The notes: generated by a model from the letters alone, not told the origin. Counted from the first letter of the stretch, positions 51,521 to 61,960 are shown. The stretch is 64,000 bases of DNA from Plotosus lineatus (GCA_024760905.1 CM045746.1:4861501-4925500), one strand, 5' to 3'. Program-made: numbers and translations.

Positions 51521-52770
51521 ATGGCGAGCCAAACGACAATTCCGTTCAGGGTAAGGAAGAAAAGAAGTAGCAATTTTTCAGCTGACGAGGAGAATGTCAT
51601 TCAGTTAATGGTGGAAGCTATCCTGTCAGTGCTATCGGAAAAGCATTCGAATGAAGTCACAAAGAAGCGTAAGAATGCTATATGGTTGGAAATTGTTAAG
51701 AAAGTAAACGCCAAGGGTGTAGCACCGAGAACCTTGGTGGAAGTAAAGGAGAAATTAACTAACATGGCCAGGAAGGCAAAAAAAGAGTTTTATGGACTAC
51801 AAAATCCAGTCACGAAAGACCGGGGGAGGACCACCGCCACCAGATCTCAGTGAAGCAACAAGCCGAATCATCGACATCATGAGAGACTCCGCTAGTTTCA
51901 ACGGTTATTGATATTCAAAGAATACATTTTGTTTTATGAACTCGATTACTTATAGTTGGTTAAAGTCAAAAACGTTTCTCCAGCTGAAGAACAACACTGT
52001 AGTAAGTTTTCTGGAATTACATGCCATTTAAATCACTGATAAATGTAAGAAATCAGATTTCTAATCATAAAAGTTTGTAAGTGAGTTATTTTTTCCTGAA
52101 ATTCAGCCATTTCTTTTACATGATTATAACTAATTAAATATTTCAGGATGAAAAAAATATTTGGTGCCAATGACATTTTGACCGTGAGTAATTGTGAAAG
52201 TGGTCGAATGCACACGATCTGAGAAACTTATTGATTGACATGTTCAAAATTAAGTTTTTATTTAAAATTTTGAACGAGGATAAACAATGAAATTATAGGA
52301 AACAATATCTGGCCACATATTGACAACTGATATACTGATGGCTATTGAATAATGATTTCAGGCGTGGATGTCAGTGAAGCAGCACTGCCAAGGGCCACTG
52401 TAACTGATGTATCGGACGGTGATGAACTTATGATGTCCTCACAGATTCCAGTTACGCCGTGTGTGAAGGAAGACGAAGCGACTAGCTCAGCCACCCCGTC
52501 CCCTGCGATCACTCTGAGCACTCCATCTCCCTCGACAGCTCTGTCTGCCCCAGTTGTAGCGTCCACATCCAGTTATCAGCGACGGGCATGTCGGAACCCT
52601 GAGCCGGCTGTCAGCCAAGAAGGAACCAAGTGGCCAGGAGAGGGTGTTAGAGCTGCAGACGCAAGTGCTACGAGGAGAGCTAGAGCTACAGGAGCTTCAG
52701 AAGAAGAAACTACTGCTACAGATTAAGCTGTTGGAATGTGTGGACAAAAAACAGTCCTGAACAGAGCTTT
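51521..52770 (+). pseudogene. Harbinger Myb/SANT-like DNA-binding protein
   Basis: Partner protein that would carry the transposase into the nucleus and onto the ends. Exon 1 from 51,521: [20 protein letters not shown], then a Myb/SANT-like trihelix (DEENVIQLMVEAILSVLSEK; NAIWLEIVKKVNAKGVAPRT; EVKEKLTNMARKAKKEF). A one-base shift near 51,825 moves the conserved proline-rich and helical end (TGGGPPPPDLSEATSRIIDI) to another frame. Exon 2 after TTTCAG (about 52,362): GVDVSEAALPRATVTDVSDG; a Ser/Thr/Pro-rich stretch; then, in a shifted frame from about 52,600, a Leu/Gln coiled coil (RGELELQELQKKKLLLQIKL). AATAAA lies at about 52,850. Confidence 0.8.
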
Positions 52771-53021
52771 CAGCTGCCCAGATGTTATCTATGCTGCATT
52801 GATAGACTAATCCAGAAACAACATAAATACAGTTATTTGTTGACAAGTTAATAAATATTTTTATTTTTTACAGTTCACTCCTGCAGTTTTGTTTTCTTTA
52901 AAGCTCTGTGAATACTGAATATATTATAAGGCAGAGGAGAGTGTGTCATATGTAACGCTGGTCGATTTTAACAGTGGCGATTACATTGTCCTCGTGTACG
53001 TTCTGTCACTGCTAATGTGTG

Positions 53022-55597
53022 TTAGGGTCCAAAGAATGTGGTAGCCACATGGTCACATATCCCCTTGCCATCATGTCTCCCTGCATAGGCATCAATGGGA
53101 GGCTGGTTGTCCCCGTAGTCTTGGTCGTCCTGAGGTTCCCCCATAGAGGTGGCGATGTTGTGCAGGACTGCGCATGCTACAACAATCCGACACACACGCG
53201 TTGGGGTCATCCTTACCTATCCAAAGAAATGTAGAGTGTTGTCGATATGTAATATGACAGTTATGAAATGTTGCCTTAGATTTCATAATAATATTGATAA
53301 AAGCATTATCACACTGAATGGATCATCTCGTATTGAAAAGTACATTTTACTTACAGATTACAAATTCGCTAAATGATAAACATTGATGAATACCTCAGTG
53401 TGGAGTACGTTGAATCGTCTCTTCCACCGACCAAACGTCCTCTTAATAGTAACCCTTTTAGCACCCAGGGAGTCGTTGTAGCGCTGTTGATGGCAGCGCT
53501 GTGGGTTCAGGTGGGGTGTCAGTAGGAATGGGTCTGCAGGGGTCGCCATTGTTTCCCAGAATACAGCCGTCAGCAATCGATGTATGGGTCCTTTCCAGAA
53601 GTGCGCACAGTGCCGAGGTTCTGAATATATGACTATTGTGGGCAGAACCAGGCCATTTAGCACAAATGTTTATGAACTTCCCTGCAAAAACAAACCAAAA
53701 AACATTGATCCACTTTTGTTGGTATAATTAGAGAACATTTTAAAGCATGTGATGAAATACTGCTGAATTGTAACTTTATATTAGTAAATTTTAGCTTTTA
53801 TCTCACATCACAGGGGCAGTGGTGGTCTAGTGGTTAGGGCGCAGGATCGCTGATCCTAAGGATGGGGGTTTGAGTCTCCACAGGGTTGTCACATTCATAT
53901 TTTCATCCCGTATTAAATTATTCAAATCGAAACCGTGGTCAACTTCTTGTTCATGAGACTCATATAGATTTTCATAAAATGTTTTTGTTTCTTCAATGGG
54001 GCAGTGGTGGTCTAGTGGTATAGGGCGCTGGATCGCTGATCCAAAGGTTGGGGGTTTGAGTCCCACTCTCCACAAGTTATATTCAACGATAGAGACTTTA
54101 AACCAGGGGCAGTGGAGGTCTAGTGGATAGGGCGCAGGATCGCTTATCCTAAGGTTGGGGGTTCGAGTCCCCACGGGGTTGTCACTGTCCCCCCAGTGCA
54201 GCTACCTGGGTTATCAAAGGTGGGCCATGTCTCTCACTGTCTATGGTGAGAGGCATGTAAAAGAACCATTGCTGACTTTCGTAAAAGAGTAGCTGCAAAG
54301 TCGTCAGTGTGTTTCTGTCCCTTGCTAAAAAGGGTTGTGACAGGAAGGGCATCCGACGTAAAAACCTCTGCCAAATCAAAACGTGCGAATCAGATGATTC
54401 GCTGTGGCGACTCCCGAGAAAGGGAAAAAGCCGAAAGAAAAGATCTCACATCTATATGAATGACATTCAATAGATCATTTTAAAAAATGTGAATCAATAA
54501 CATTTTTTGCTTACCCGATATCATTCATAGTGAAGGACTATATTATGTGCAAAATCTGACCATTCACTTTAATTTGTGTGATATAATTTCATGTGTTATT
54601 AATAATTCATACGTGTCTGATAACTTGAAATTGAATAAACCAATGAGATACTTATATTGACTGTTAATAATTATATGAAACGGCAGTTATTCATTAATAC
54701 TGTATAATAGAAGGAAAATCAATTGGGCATTTTATGGATGCTTCATGCAGACATTTAAAAAAAAAATTTCCCACGCTTTTGCTTTTACTTGTTCTACATA
54801 GATCACTGATATGTTTTATCAATTGAATAAACATAGAAAGTACATGTCATAACACAAACTTAACATAATATTCGGAAATCAGTTTCAAAGAGGGATTCTT
54901 TTCATTTCACATGCAGATTTCGATTTTCATTAAAAACAAGGGAAACCACTCTAATTTGAGGTGGTACAAGGAAGTGTTTACCTTCATGGTCGCACACTGC
55001 CTGCACGTTCACGCTGCGAAAGCCTTTTCTATTAACGTAGGAAGCCTCATCCTGACTTGGGGCCTGAATTCGAATGTGGGTCCCATCTATGCACCCGTGT
55101 AGCTTAGGAAAACCTCCCAGCCTGAAGAATCCATCCTCAATTTGTCGCAGTCGGCGATTGTCAGTCCGCCAAGAAATAAAGTCGTTATGCCTTCTCACCA
55201 ATGCATCTGTAACATCTCTCACTATTCTCAGTGCCGTACTTTTGTAGCCCACAGTGTCCCCAAGCACCCGTAGAAAGCTCCCATTGGCATAAAAGCGAAG
55301 AGCCACCAACACTTTCAGTTAGACAGTCAGTGCGTGGCCCCTATTCGTGGGACGCTGCAAATCACCTCCCAGCAGATTGCACAGGTACGCAATTGACCAT
55401 CTCCCAAACCGGTAGCGGATTCTTAATTCTTCATCTGAAAAAGCAGCTATGTCATAATCAAGCCCACGGTACACTCTGTCCTTACACCACTGATGTGGCA
55501 TCATGAATGCAGTGTTAGCCATGAATGCCATCTTGCAAGTTAACCACACTGTTAAAAATTTAATTGCAGTCCTTCGGTGTATTGACTTTAACATCAA
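53022..55597 (-). pseudogene. HARBI1-type transposase, catalytic residues altered
   Basis: Minus strand, four exon-like blocks. 55,597-54,985: AYLCNLLGGDLQRPTNRGHA, in-frame TAA, LVALRFYANGSFLRVLGDTV, first catalytic D in LHGCIDGTHIRI, and SYVNRKGFRSVNVQAVCDHE with donor GTAAAC. The intron (53,684-54,984) holds a SINE. Next block from TTTTGCAG: FINICAKWPGSAHNSHIFRT, where family members have D in place of the N after H. Then VTIKRTFGRWKRRFNVLH, where the family glutamate (normally ERTFG) is K. Last block 53,225-53,022: VRMTPTRVCRIVVACAVLHN and stop. With one nonsense codon and two lost catalytic residues it is inactive. Confidence 0.82.
53800..54452 (+). repeat. Three-headed SINE-A with one 10-bp target duplication
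   Basis: ATCTCACATC lies at 53,800-53,809 and 54,443-54,452. Between them: head 1 at 53,812 (GGCAGTGGTGGTCTAGTGGT) followed by about 105 bp of unrelated DNA; head 2 at 53,999 followed by about 40 bp; head 3 at 54,107, followed by the full body and the RTE-matching tail (AGGAAGGGCATCCGACGTAA; CGCTGTGGCGACTCCCGAGA). Each head has A box TGGTCTAGTGG or a close variant and B box GGTTTGAGTC or GGTTCGAGTC. The element is inside the Harbinger transposase intron. Confidence 0.85.
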
Positions 55598-55715
55598 GTG
55601 AACCCTCGGTTAAAGTTAGCCGAGTTTTGAACAACAAGATAACGGCAGCGTTAAATTTAACGGTCGGTTAACTCTACTTAACCAGTGGTTAAAAAATAAC
55701 CATGTTTTGAACAAC

Positions 55716-55907
55716 TGGCCCCTGATTCATTCCAAGGCTCCCAAAACAACACCATAAACCCTTTAAAAATAATAAAAGTACACCGATTTTGTATGAAATA
55801 TGTGTTAAAAGTAAAGGAAAAGTATTTACTAAACCATTCAAACATTTTATTAACTTATTCATTAATTGAACCATTATTACACATTTTTTATTAACACACA
55901 CACGCAA

Positions 55908-55957
<50 letters not shown>

Positions 55958-56160
55958 ACAAATATGTTTTGTATACACATTAAATGTTTATTGTAACGCT
56001 GCGGGCCACGCCCAAAAGACGTGGAATTCAAAGCGCATTCCCTGCTTGACAGCTCCGAGGCCCAAACTCAACTTTAACTTGATTCCTTGAGGGATTGGAA
56101 TTCCAGTTGAGCCCAAATGTGCCACATTTATTAAACATTTACCGAATTAAACAACTTGAA
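55716..56160. mobile_element. T2 Tigger-like fragment, inverted
   Basis: Reverse complement of T2 sequence at 38,600-39,115: CATTCCAAGGCTCC, ACACCGATTTTGTATGAAAT, an (TC)n(AC)n run at 55,913-55,957, and one inverted unit of the long tandem array (GGGCCACGCCCAAAAGACGT; TTCAAAGCGCATTCCCTGC). The Harbinger right end cuts it at 55,722. Confidence 0.7.
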
Positions 56161-56511
56161 TAATCATACAGTGACAGTACTGTGTACATTTGTGGTTAAA
56201 AATGTTTCTCAGACACCCACTAGAGGGAATCCTTGCACTGTTTATTGGACTGTTGAGGACATGAAAAACATGAAGTGTATAGTCATTAACAAACTGGATG
56301 CCAAAAGGAGAAACTTGACCACTGTAAACGTACTACAGAACATAAAATCTCACACAAACATCCTAAACATTAGGTACAGTACTGTACTGAAATAATAATT
56401 TAAAACATTTTAATACTGTACAGTACTATAGAACTTTACAACAGTTCAGATTAATCATCTTCAAGCACTTCAAAAGAAACTGCTGTTTCCTTAGGAGAAA
56501 GTATTATTACT

Positions 56512-56850
56512 TCAGAAGAGACAGGAGGTGGTGTATTTTCTTCGAGTGTGGGTTGTGTAGAAGTTTTCTTGGCCTTTGCTAGGAACATGGTTATTGGCAG
56601 CCTGCTTTGTTGTTTTTTCATAGGGCTGAAAAGGGTTTGCAGACTTATAAATAAGTCCAGGTTTCATCATCCAGCCAGCAGCATTACCACACATAACAAG
56701 TGTTACTCTCTCCTTTTGCACTTTGAAACCCGGGGCTCTAATTTCGTCCTTCATGAGGAATGTTCTGGAAGGCATCTTTTTCCAAAACAATCCTGTCTCA
56801 TCCATGTTAAATACCTGATGGATTGAAACACACAGTATTTTATTCATTCA
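56512..56850 (-). pseudogene. Tigger transposase DDE-domain fragment
   Basis: Minus-strand frame: IHQVFNMDETGLFWKKMPSR, TFLMKDEIRAPGFKVQKERV, TLVMCGNAAGWMMKPGLIYK. The MDETGL motif holds the first catalytic aspartate of pogo/Tigger DDE transposases, and the G.K..K.R.T....N..G pattern is typical of the family. The following acidic domain with the second D is missing or scrambled (PSKGQENFYTTHTRRKY). Confidence 0.85.
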
Positions 56851-56925
56851 AGAAAAGGATCACGCACAAGTTATCCAACTTAAGTTAAAGTTGAATATAG
56901 TACATAATAAAAAAAAAAAGTTAAT

Positions 56926-58565
56926 GCAGCCATGAGGTGGGGGGGGCACTAACCAGTGTCTCTCCCCCTCATGCCGGTCCCAAGCCCGGAGAAATGCAGA
57001 GGGTTGTGTCAGGAAGGGCATCCGACATAAAACCAATGCCAAACATTTATGATGCAAAATGGATCTGGAAAAAGCATATGACAGGGTGCCAAGAGAAGAA
57101 CTGTGGTATTGCATGAGGAAGTCTGGAGTGGCAGAGAAGTATGTTAGAGTGGTGCAGGACATGTATGAGAGATGTAAGACAGTGGTGAGGTGTGCTGTCG
57201 GCTAGGTGAGACAAGAATCTCCATGGACTATGATGTTTGCAGATGACATTGTGATCTGCAGTGAGAGCAGAGAACAAGTGCAGGAAAATCTAGAGAGGTG
57301 GAGGTATGCCCTGGAAAGGAGAGGAATGAAGGTTAGCCTCAGAAAATCAGAATACATGTGTGTAAATGAGAAGGACCCAGAAGGAACGGTGATGTTACAG
57401 GGAGCAGAGATAACCAAGGTTGAGGATTTTAAGTACTAAGGCTCAACATTCCAGAGCAATGGAGAGTGTGGAAAAGAGGTGAAGAAGCGTGTGCAGGCAG
57501 GCTGGAATGGTTGGAGAAAAGTGTCCGGTGTGATGTGCGATAGGAGAGTGTCAGCAAGAATGAAGGGAAAAGTGTACAAGACGGTGGTGAGGCCAGCGAT
57601 GTTCTATGGCTTAGTGGCGCTGAGGAAAAGGCAGGAGGCAGAGCTGGAGGTGTGGATGGGAAGAGAAATGGAGTAGGAGTCATCTTGAAGGAGGCGTTTG
57701 TCAGGAATGTTCCAGAAGTGAAAAGAGTGTCAGATAGAGTGATGAGTCTCAATTTAGAAATTGAAAGCGTGATGTTCAATGTTGTTCGTGCTTATGCCCC
57801 ACAGGCAGGATGTGATCTAGAAGAGAAGGAGAGATTCTGGAGTGAGTTAGATGTAGTGATGCAGATACCCCCAGAGGTGAAAGAGTGGCCATTGGTGCAG
57901 ACTTCAATGGACATGTTGGTGCAGGAAACAGAGGGGACGGGGAAATGATTGTCTTCAAGGGGGACAGGAAATGCTTCCAGATGACTGGACAACTACAGCT
58001 AATGTGATCAGGGAGACAGGTAGCAGAATACTTGGTGTGTCATCTGGAAGGAGAGTACATAAGGAGACTTGGTGGTGAATTGAGGAAGTGCAGGAGTGTG
58101 TACAAAGGAACAGGTTAACTAAGAAGAAGTGGGACATGGAGAGGACCGAAGATAGTAAACAGGAGTACAGGGAGACACAGCGTAAGGCGAAGGTAGCGGT
58201 GTCAAAGGCCAAACAGAGGGCGTATGATGACTTGTATGATCGGTTGGAATGTAAAGCAGGAGAAAATGATTTTTCAGCTTGGCACAGCAGAGAAATAGAG
58301 ATGGGAAGGATGTGCAGCAAGTGATTAAGGACAGAGAGGGAAATGTATTGACTGATGACAGAAGTGTGCTGGGAAGATGGAAAGAGTACTTTGAAGAGCT
58401 GATGAATGAGGACAATGAGAGAGAGAAAAAAAGAGTAGAAGAGGTGACTGTTGAGGAAGTAGCAAAGAAGACCAGGAAGTAGCAAAGATTAGTAAGGGTG
58501 AAGTGAGGAGGGCATTGAAGAGGATGAAGAGTGGAAAGGCAGTTGGTCCTGATGACATACCAGTG

Positions 58566-58566
<1 letters not shown>
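56926..58566 (+). mobile_element. RTE-clade LINE copy G, internally rearranged
   Basis: Plus strand, but blocks are out of order: 5' leader (56,926-57,055); then RT (57,060-57,650: [40 protein letters not shown]; a C-terminal piece); then back to endonuclease (57,652-57,945: GKRNGVGVILKEAFVRNVPE; VRAYAPQAGCDLEEKERFWS); then linker and RT start (57,955-58,566: QECVQRNRLTKKKWDMERTE; MKSGKAVGPDDIP). It stops at a GT microsatellite. The catalytic box precedes the endonuclease. Confidence 0.88.
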
Positions 58567-58597
<31 letters not shown>

Positions 58598-58604
58598 GTG
58601 TGTG
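58563..58604. repeat. (GT)n(AT)n microsatellite
   Basis: Simple repeat between LINE G and the next SINE. Confidence 0.93.
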
Positions 58605-58921
58605 TAGGGGCAGTGGCGGTCTAGTGGTATAGTATGCTGGATCACTGATCTGAAGGTTGGAGGTTCGAGTCCCATTCTCCACAGGGTTGTCACTGTCCCC
58701 CCCTGGTGCAGCTAAATGGGTTATCAAAGGCGGGCCATGTCTCTCACTGTATATGGTGAAAGGCATGTAAAAGAACCGTTGCTGACTTTCGTAAAGAGTA
58801 GTCTGCAAAGGCGTCAGCATGTTTCTGTCTAAAGGGTTTTGTCAGGAAGGGCATCTGACGTAAAAACCTATGCCAAATCAAACATGCGAATCATTTGCCA
58901 TGGTGATCCGTGAAAAAAAAA
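58605..58921 (+). repeat. Complete Glu-headed SINE-A
   Basis: Head GGCAGTGGCGGTCTAGTGGT with B box GGTTCGAGTCCCA at about 58,660; body (GGTGCAGCTAAATGGGTTAT; CCATGTCTCTCACTGTATAT; GAACCGTTGCTGACTTTCGT). Then RTE 5'-leader-like CAGGAAGGGCATCTGACGTA and RTE 3'-like CATTTGCCATGGTGATCCGT, ending in an A-run. The D-arm GGTGGTCTAGTGGTTAGG of better copies is that of tRNA-Glu. Confidence 0.88.
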
Positions 58922-59373
58922 GGTGGTGATTTTGTGTGTGTGTTCTTGTGGACATGCCTATTGTTAAATTGATCAGCTACGTCTCACTGTTTTTGATCAG
59001 CTGTGTTGGTGGATTTCCAAATTCTTGTGCTCATGGCAAGGAGTGTTCTCACCATCAGCAGCGTGGCGAGCGAGAGATTTTTTCCGCCGCTGGGGTTTAT
59101 AATTCAGGAACGGAAATCACAGCTGAAGTAAGAAACGGTGGATGAGATTTGTTTATACACAGCTATCTCCAAATTAAATAACTCTCCCCCCAGTGACAAA
59201 AGTGTTCTTCAGTCTCCACTCTGAGAATGGGTCGGTCAGTGCAGCATTAAGCATTAATATTATTTAAAAGAATGTTGAGCAGGCTCCTTCTTAATATAAG
59301 TCTTCATATACTTTTCTGTGTTGCTGTTGTTTATGTAAATTAAAACTATGACAAAACAACATTATTATAATGA

Positions 59374-59486
59374 ATAAAGAAAAAGAATATCCCATGAAGG
59401 GATGGTGAGGAAGACTACCCAACCCGTTAACACATATGGCTGCACCCCGTCCCACGCTTCGTGGGACAGATATTCTTTTTCTTTAT
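59374..59486. repeat. 113-bp double-hairpin inverted repeat
   Basis: ATAAAGAAAAAGAATAT at 59,374-59,390 is perfectly inverted at 59,470-59,486 (17 bp). Inside is an 8-bp perfect stem GTCCCACG/CGTGGGAC with a 3-nt loop at 59,449-59,467, and a CCC-ATGAA-GGG mini-stem near 59,391. It looks like a tiny MITE or a folded RNA-like unit; no family recognised. Confidence 0.6.
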
Positions 59487-59511
59487 AAAAATACAAGAAG
59501 GACTCAAACAC

Positions 59512-59564
59512 ATTCATTCATTTTCTGAACCACTTAATCCTAATTAGGGTCGTGGGGAGGCTGT
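59512..59564 (-). repeat. SINE tail B fragment
   Basis: ATTCATTCATTTTCTGAACC then ACTTAATCCTAATTAGGGTC and GTGGGGAGGCT: the last 50 bp of tail B with its TGAA repeat, antisense. Confidence 0.75.
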
Positions 59565-59689
59565 TGATTTTTTTTTATCTAAATGTTTTTGTTGTAAGCA
59601 GAATTGTAATTTACTTGTCTCTGCAGTCATTTAAATCAATGCAACATATTATTGTTTTATATTAACATGAAGGAAAAGGGGGAAAACAT

Positions 59690-59812
59690 TATATGCAGTG
59701 TTATTTGATTTTAAATGTCAAAAGTGGGTTTGTGGCTCTCAGTGTTTCTCTTAACGTGAAAAATGGGTCCAAAGGCTATTTCAATGGCAAACGTTGCCGA
59801 CCCTTGAACTAG
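59690..59812. mobile_element. hAT-type element end
   Basis: Ends GTTGCCGACCCTTG at 59,812, the complement of a CAAGGGTCGGCAAC-type hAT terminus, with the GTGGCTCTC block typical of such ends inside. Left limit uncertain. Confidence 0.5.
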
Positions 59813-59875
59813 AAGTATCCAGAATACTAAGGCAGGTTCCATTCTTATGATGATCTTGTTTCATACAAATTCACC

Positions 59876-60018
59876 TTCTTAGCACTTCTGCAGCAAAACG
59901 TTTTCCTTCTTGAATCATATCAAGCAGTTCTACTTTTTCATGCAGCGTCACTACCTTTTTCTGGCGCTTCAGCGCCTTAGCAGAAGCCTGAGAAGGTGCA
60001 CAGCATTTTGGTGGCATG
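59876..60018 (-). pseudogene. Tigger transposase N-terminal CENP-B-like HTH start
   Basis: Minus-strand ATG at 60,018: MPPKCCAPSQASAKALKRQK then KVVTLHEKVELLDMIQEGKR and FAAEVL. This is the standard start of Tigger transposases (basic tail followed by the first helix of the CENP-B-type helix-turn-helix). It breaks off after about 48 codons. It forms the 5' part of the gene whose DDE fragment is at 56,512-56,850. Confidence 0.8.
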
Positions 60019-60069
60019 ATGGCGCTTAACTGTAATTAAAACACACACACTAAAAAACCACATGCACAA

Positions 60070-60900
60070 AGTACAGTAAACGCAGCCCAAACGTGCAGAA
60101 CCGCACAAAGCGGAGTGTAAAATAAAAAGGAGAAAACAAACTTAATCCTTTAACTCCGAAATTATTTTTTGCAGTTAAAAATTTTATCACTAGTTTTTCC
60201 TAATCATAAATTCCTAAGGAAACACCCAGAACACAATTCTTTCAACAAAACTATAATAACACAAACAACAATAACATTGTCACAAATTTATGAACACAGT
60301 CCTTGGGTTGTCTCACAGCTGACTGAGGCACGTGGGACCAGGCTGTGTTGCATCAGGCAACGCAACGACAAGTATACAATGTCCACTAGTTATTAGCATT
60401 TTTTGAAAGAGAACCATACGGTTCTGCTGGCCGTTAAAGAGTCAAATCTCCAACTTTGGTTTTAATCCCTGTTAGTATGGACTGGGTTACTGACACCAGA
60501 TAACACAGTTACGCTTTGTTGCTGATACATGAACATGGGCCGAGCCAGGCTTTGGAGAGAGAATATAACTATAGATTATTTACTGGTTCCTCGGAGAACT
60601 GGTTGCGCAGGATGTTTGCAGGCAGTTTGGAGATGAGCTGGTACAGGAAGGATTTTTTTTAACTTGCAGGATCAGGTTCGAAACCCACCATGAGTATGTA
60701 ACTGTATTACAGATTATAAATTAGAATTAAATTTATAGTCGTATTGAATCTGTAGAAGCCGGAGTTAATGTCAGCAGATCACAAAAGGATTTATTTTGTA
60801 TCACATTTTATGATTTCAAGCCTTGTAAGTTTAATAAACAAAAAAACCCACTGAATATTACACAGAATAGTAAAAATGTACTGATGTGCACAGAAATGTA
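60070..60900. other. No recognised feature
   Basis: AT-rich, mixed composition, with short open frames only. A box-B-like AGGTTCGAAACCC occurs at about 60,672 but without a head or body around it. Confidence 0.5.
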
Positions 60901-60905
60901 TAAGT

Positions 60906-61090
60906 CAGGGGTCGGCAACCCAAAATGTTCAAAGAGCCATATTGGACCAAAAAAACTAAAAACAAGTCTCTCTGGAGCCACCAAAAAAATAAAATGCTCA
61001 TATAAGCTTTATATGAAGGCAACACAGGCTGTAAGTGTATATTAACTTACTAGCAAAAAGAGCATTCTTGATATTTATTTTTCCTGTAGC
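60906..61090 (+). mobile_element. hAT-type element left end
   Basis: CAGGGGTCGGCAACCC at 60,907 is a classic hAT terminus, followed by GAGCCATATTGGACC and GGAGCC blocks. No right end found before the next LINE at 61,095. Together with the end at 59,812 it faces outward, so the two are separate elements. Confidence 0.6.
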
Positions 61091-61094
61091 ACAT

Positions 61095-61960
61095 CCTGGA
61101 GAGAATGACATAAGATAAGATAAGATACAGCTTTATTAATCTCACAATGGAGAAATTCACTGTTACAGGCTCTTGAGGTACTATCAGTAGGGGGTGCAAA
61201 AATAGATACAAGTACAAACATACACATGTACATATATATTATATAAGTAAATAAATAAATAGATACATAAATAGTATAAATTAATAAACAATAAAAGAAA
61301 AGAATGGAGCAACTTTATAGACTGGCCTATATTAAAGTGTAATGTATCTGAGGGCAGAGTAGATGGGTTGATATGGTTCACAGTCAGTGGGGTAGATGTG
61401 GTTGATTAAAGTGCACGGGGTTTTTATTGCACATAACCGGTATTTTCACAGACAGTTACAAAGTGGCGTTGTACAGTCTGACAGCGGTGGGAATGAACGA
61501 CCTGCGGTAGCGCTCCTTCCTGCACTGAGGATGCCTCAGTCGTCCACTGAAGGAGCTGCTCAGCTCCTCTGCAGTCTGGTGCAGTGGGTGAGAACTGTTG
61601 AACAGGATGGATGTGAGCTTTGCTACCATCCTCCTCTCACTCACCTCCTCCACAGAGTCCAGTGGGCAGCCTAGGACAGCGCTGGCCCTCCTGACCAGCT
61701 TGTTCAGTCTCTTCCTGTCCCGCTCTGTGCTGCCCGGGGCCCAGCAGATGGCAGCGTAGAGGATTGCAGAGGCTACCACAGAGTCATAAAAGTCCTGAGC
61801 AGAGGTTCAGACACGCCGAAGGACCTGAGTCTCCTCAGAAGGTGGAGGCGACTCTGGCCCTTCTTGTACAGGGCGTTGGTGTTGTGGGACCAGTCCAGTT
61901 TATTGTTAAGGTGAACACCCAGGTACTTGAAACTGTCCACTGTCCACAGTCATCACGTGA
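61095..61960 (-). mobile_element. LINE (L2/Rex1-like) 3' part
   Basis: Minus strand. The 3' end has ATCTTATCTTATCTTATG-type repeats (seen as ACATAAGATAAGATAAGATA at 61,109-61,128) and TTTATTAATCTCACAATGG. The coding C-terminus is at 61,779-61,456. Typical 5'-truncated LINE. Contains simple AT-rich sequence at 61,225-61,270. Confidence 0.82.
61456..61955 (-). pseudogene. LINE reverse-transcriptase C-terminus
   Basis: Frames in order: FKYLGVHLNNKLDWSHNTNA, LYKKGQSRLHLLRRLRSFGV (61,945-61,800, with shifts), then VVASAILYAAICWAPGSTER, DRKRLNKLVRRASAVLGCPL, HPQCRKERYRRSFIPTAVRL, YNATL, stop at 61,456. The YLG thumb motif and the RRSF.P.AVRLYN end are those of L2/Rex1/CR1-group LINEs. The last 108 codons are open. 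Confidence 0.85.

Larger units (their letters stand above)
51495..55717. mobile_element. PIF/Harbinger element with both genes, left end lost
   Basis: Two convergent genes, a Myb-like protein (plus) and a HARBI1-type transposase (minus), as expected for Harbinger. The right terminus is recognisable: TTTTGAACAACTGGCCCC ending at about 55,722, preceded by subterminal AACCACTGGTTAAGTAGAG-like repeats. No matching left terminus is seen next to the gypsy remnant at 51,490, so that end was deleted with the gypsy 3' part. Its right side lies in a T2 copy. Confidence 0.88.
56180..60070 (-). mobile_element. Tigger-like T1 element with transposase remnants, interrupted by LINE G and SINE
   Basis: T1 3' sequence at 56,330-56,520 (ACAGAACATAAAATCTCACA), transposase DDE piece at 56,512-56,850, then inserted repeats 56,926-58,920, then the transposase N-terminus at 59,876-60,018 and 5' flank to about 60,070. 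The best coding remnant of the T1 family in the window. Confidence 0.7.

Noticed and set aside
53999..54070. Possible genuine tRNA-Glu genes at the SINE heads
   Set aside because: Box A and B are present, but the acceptor stem does not pair properly, the anticodon arm is not that of tRNA-Glu, and the units lead into SINE bodies with target duplications.
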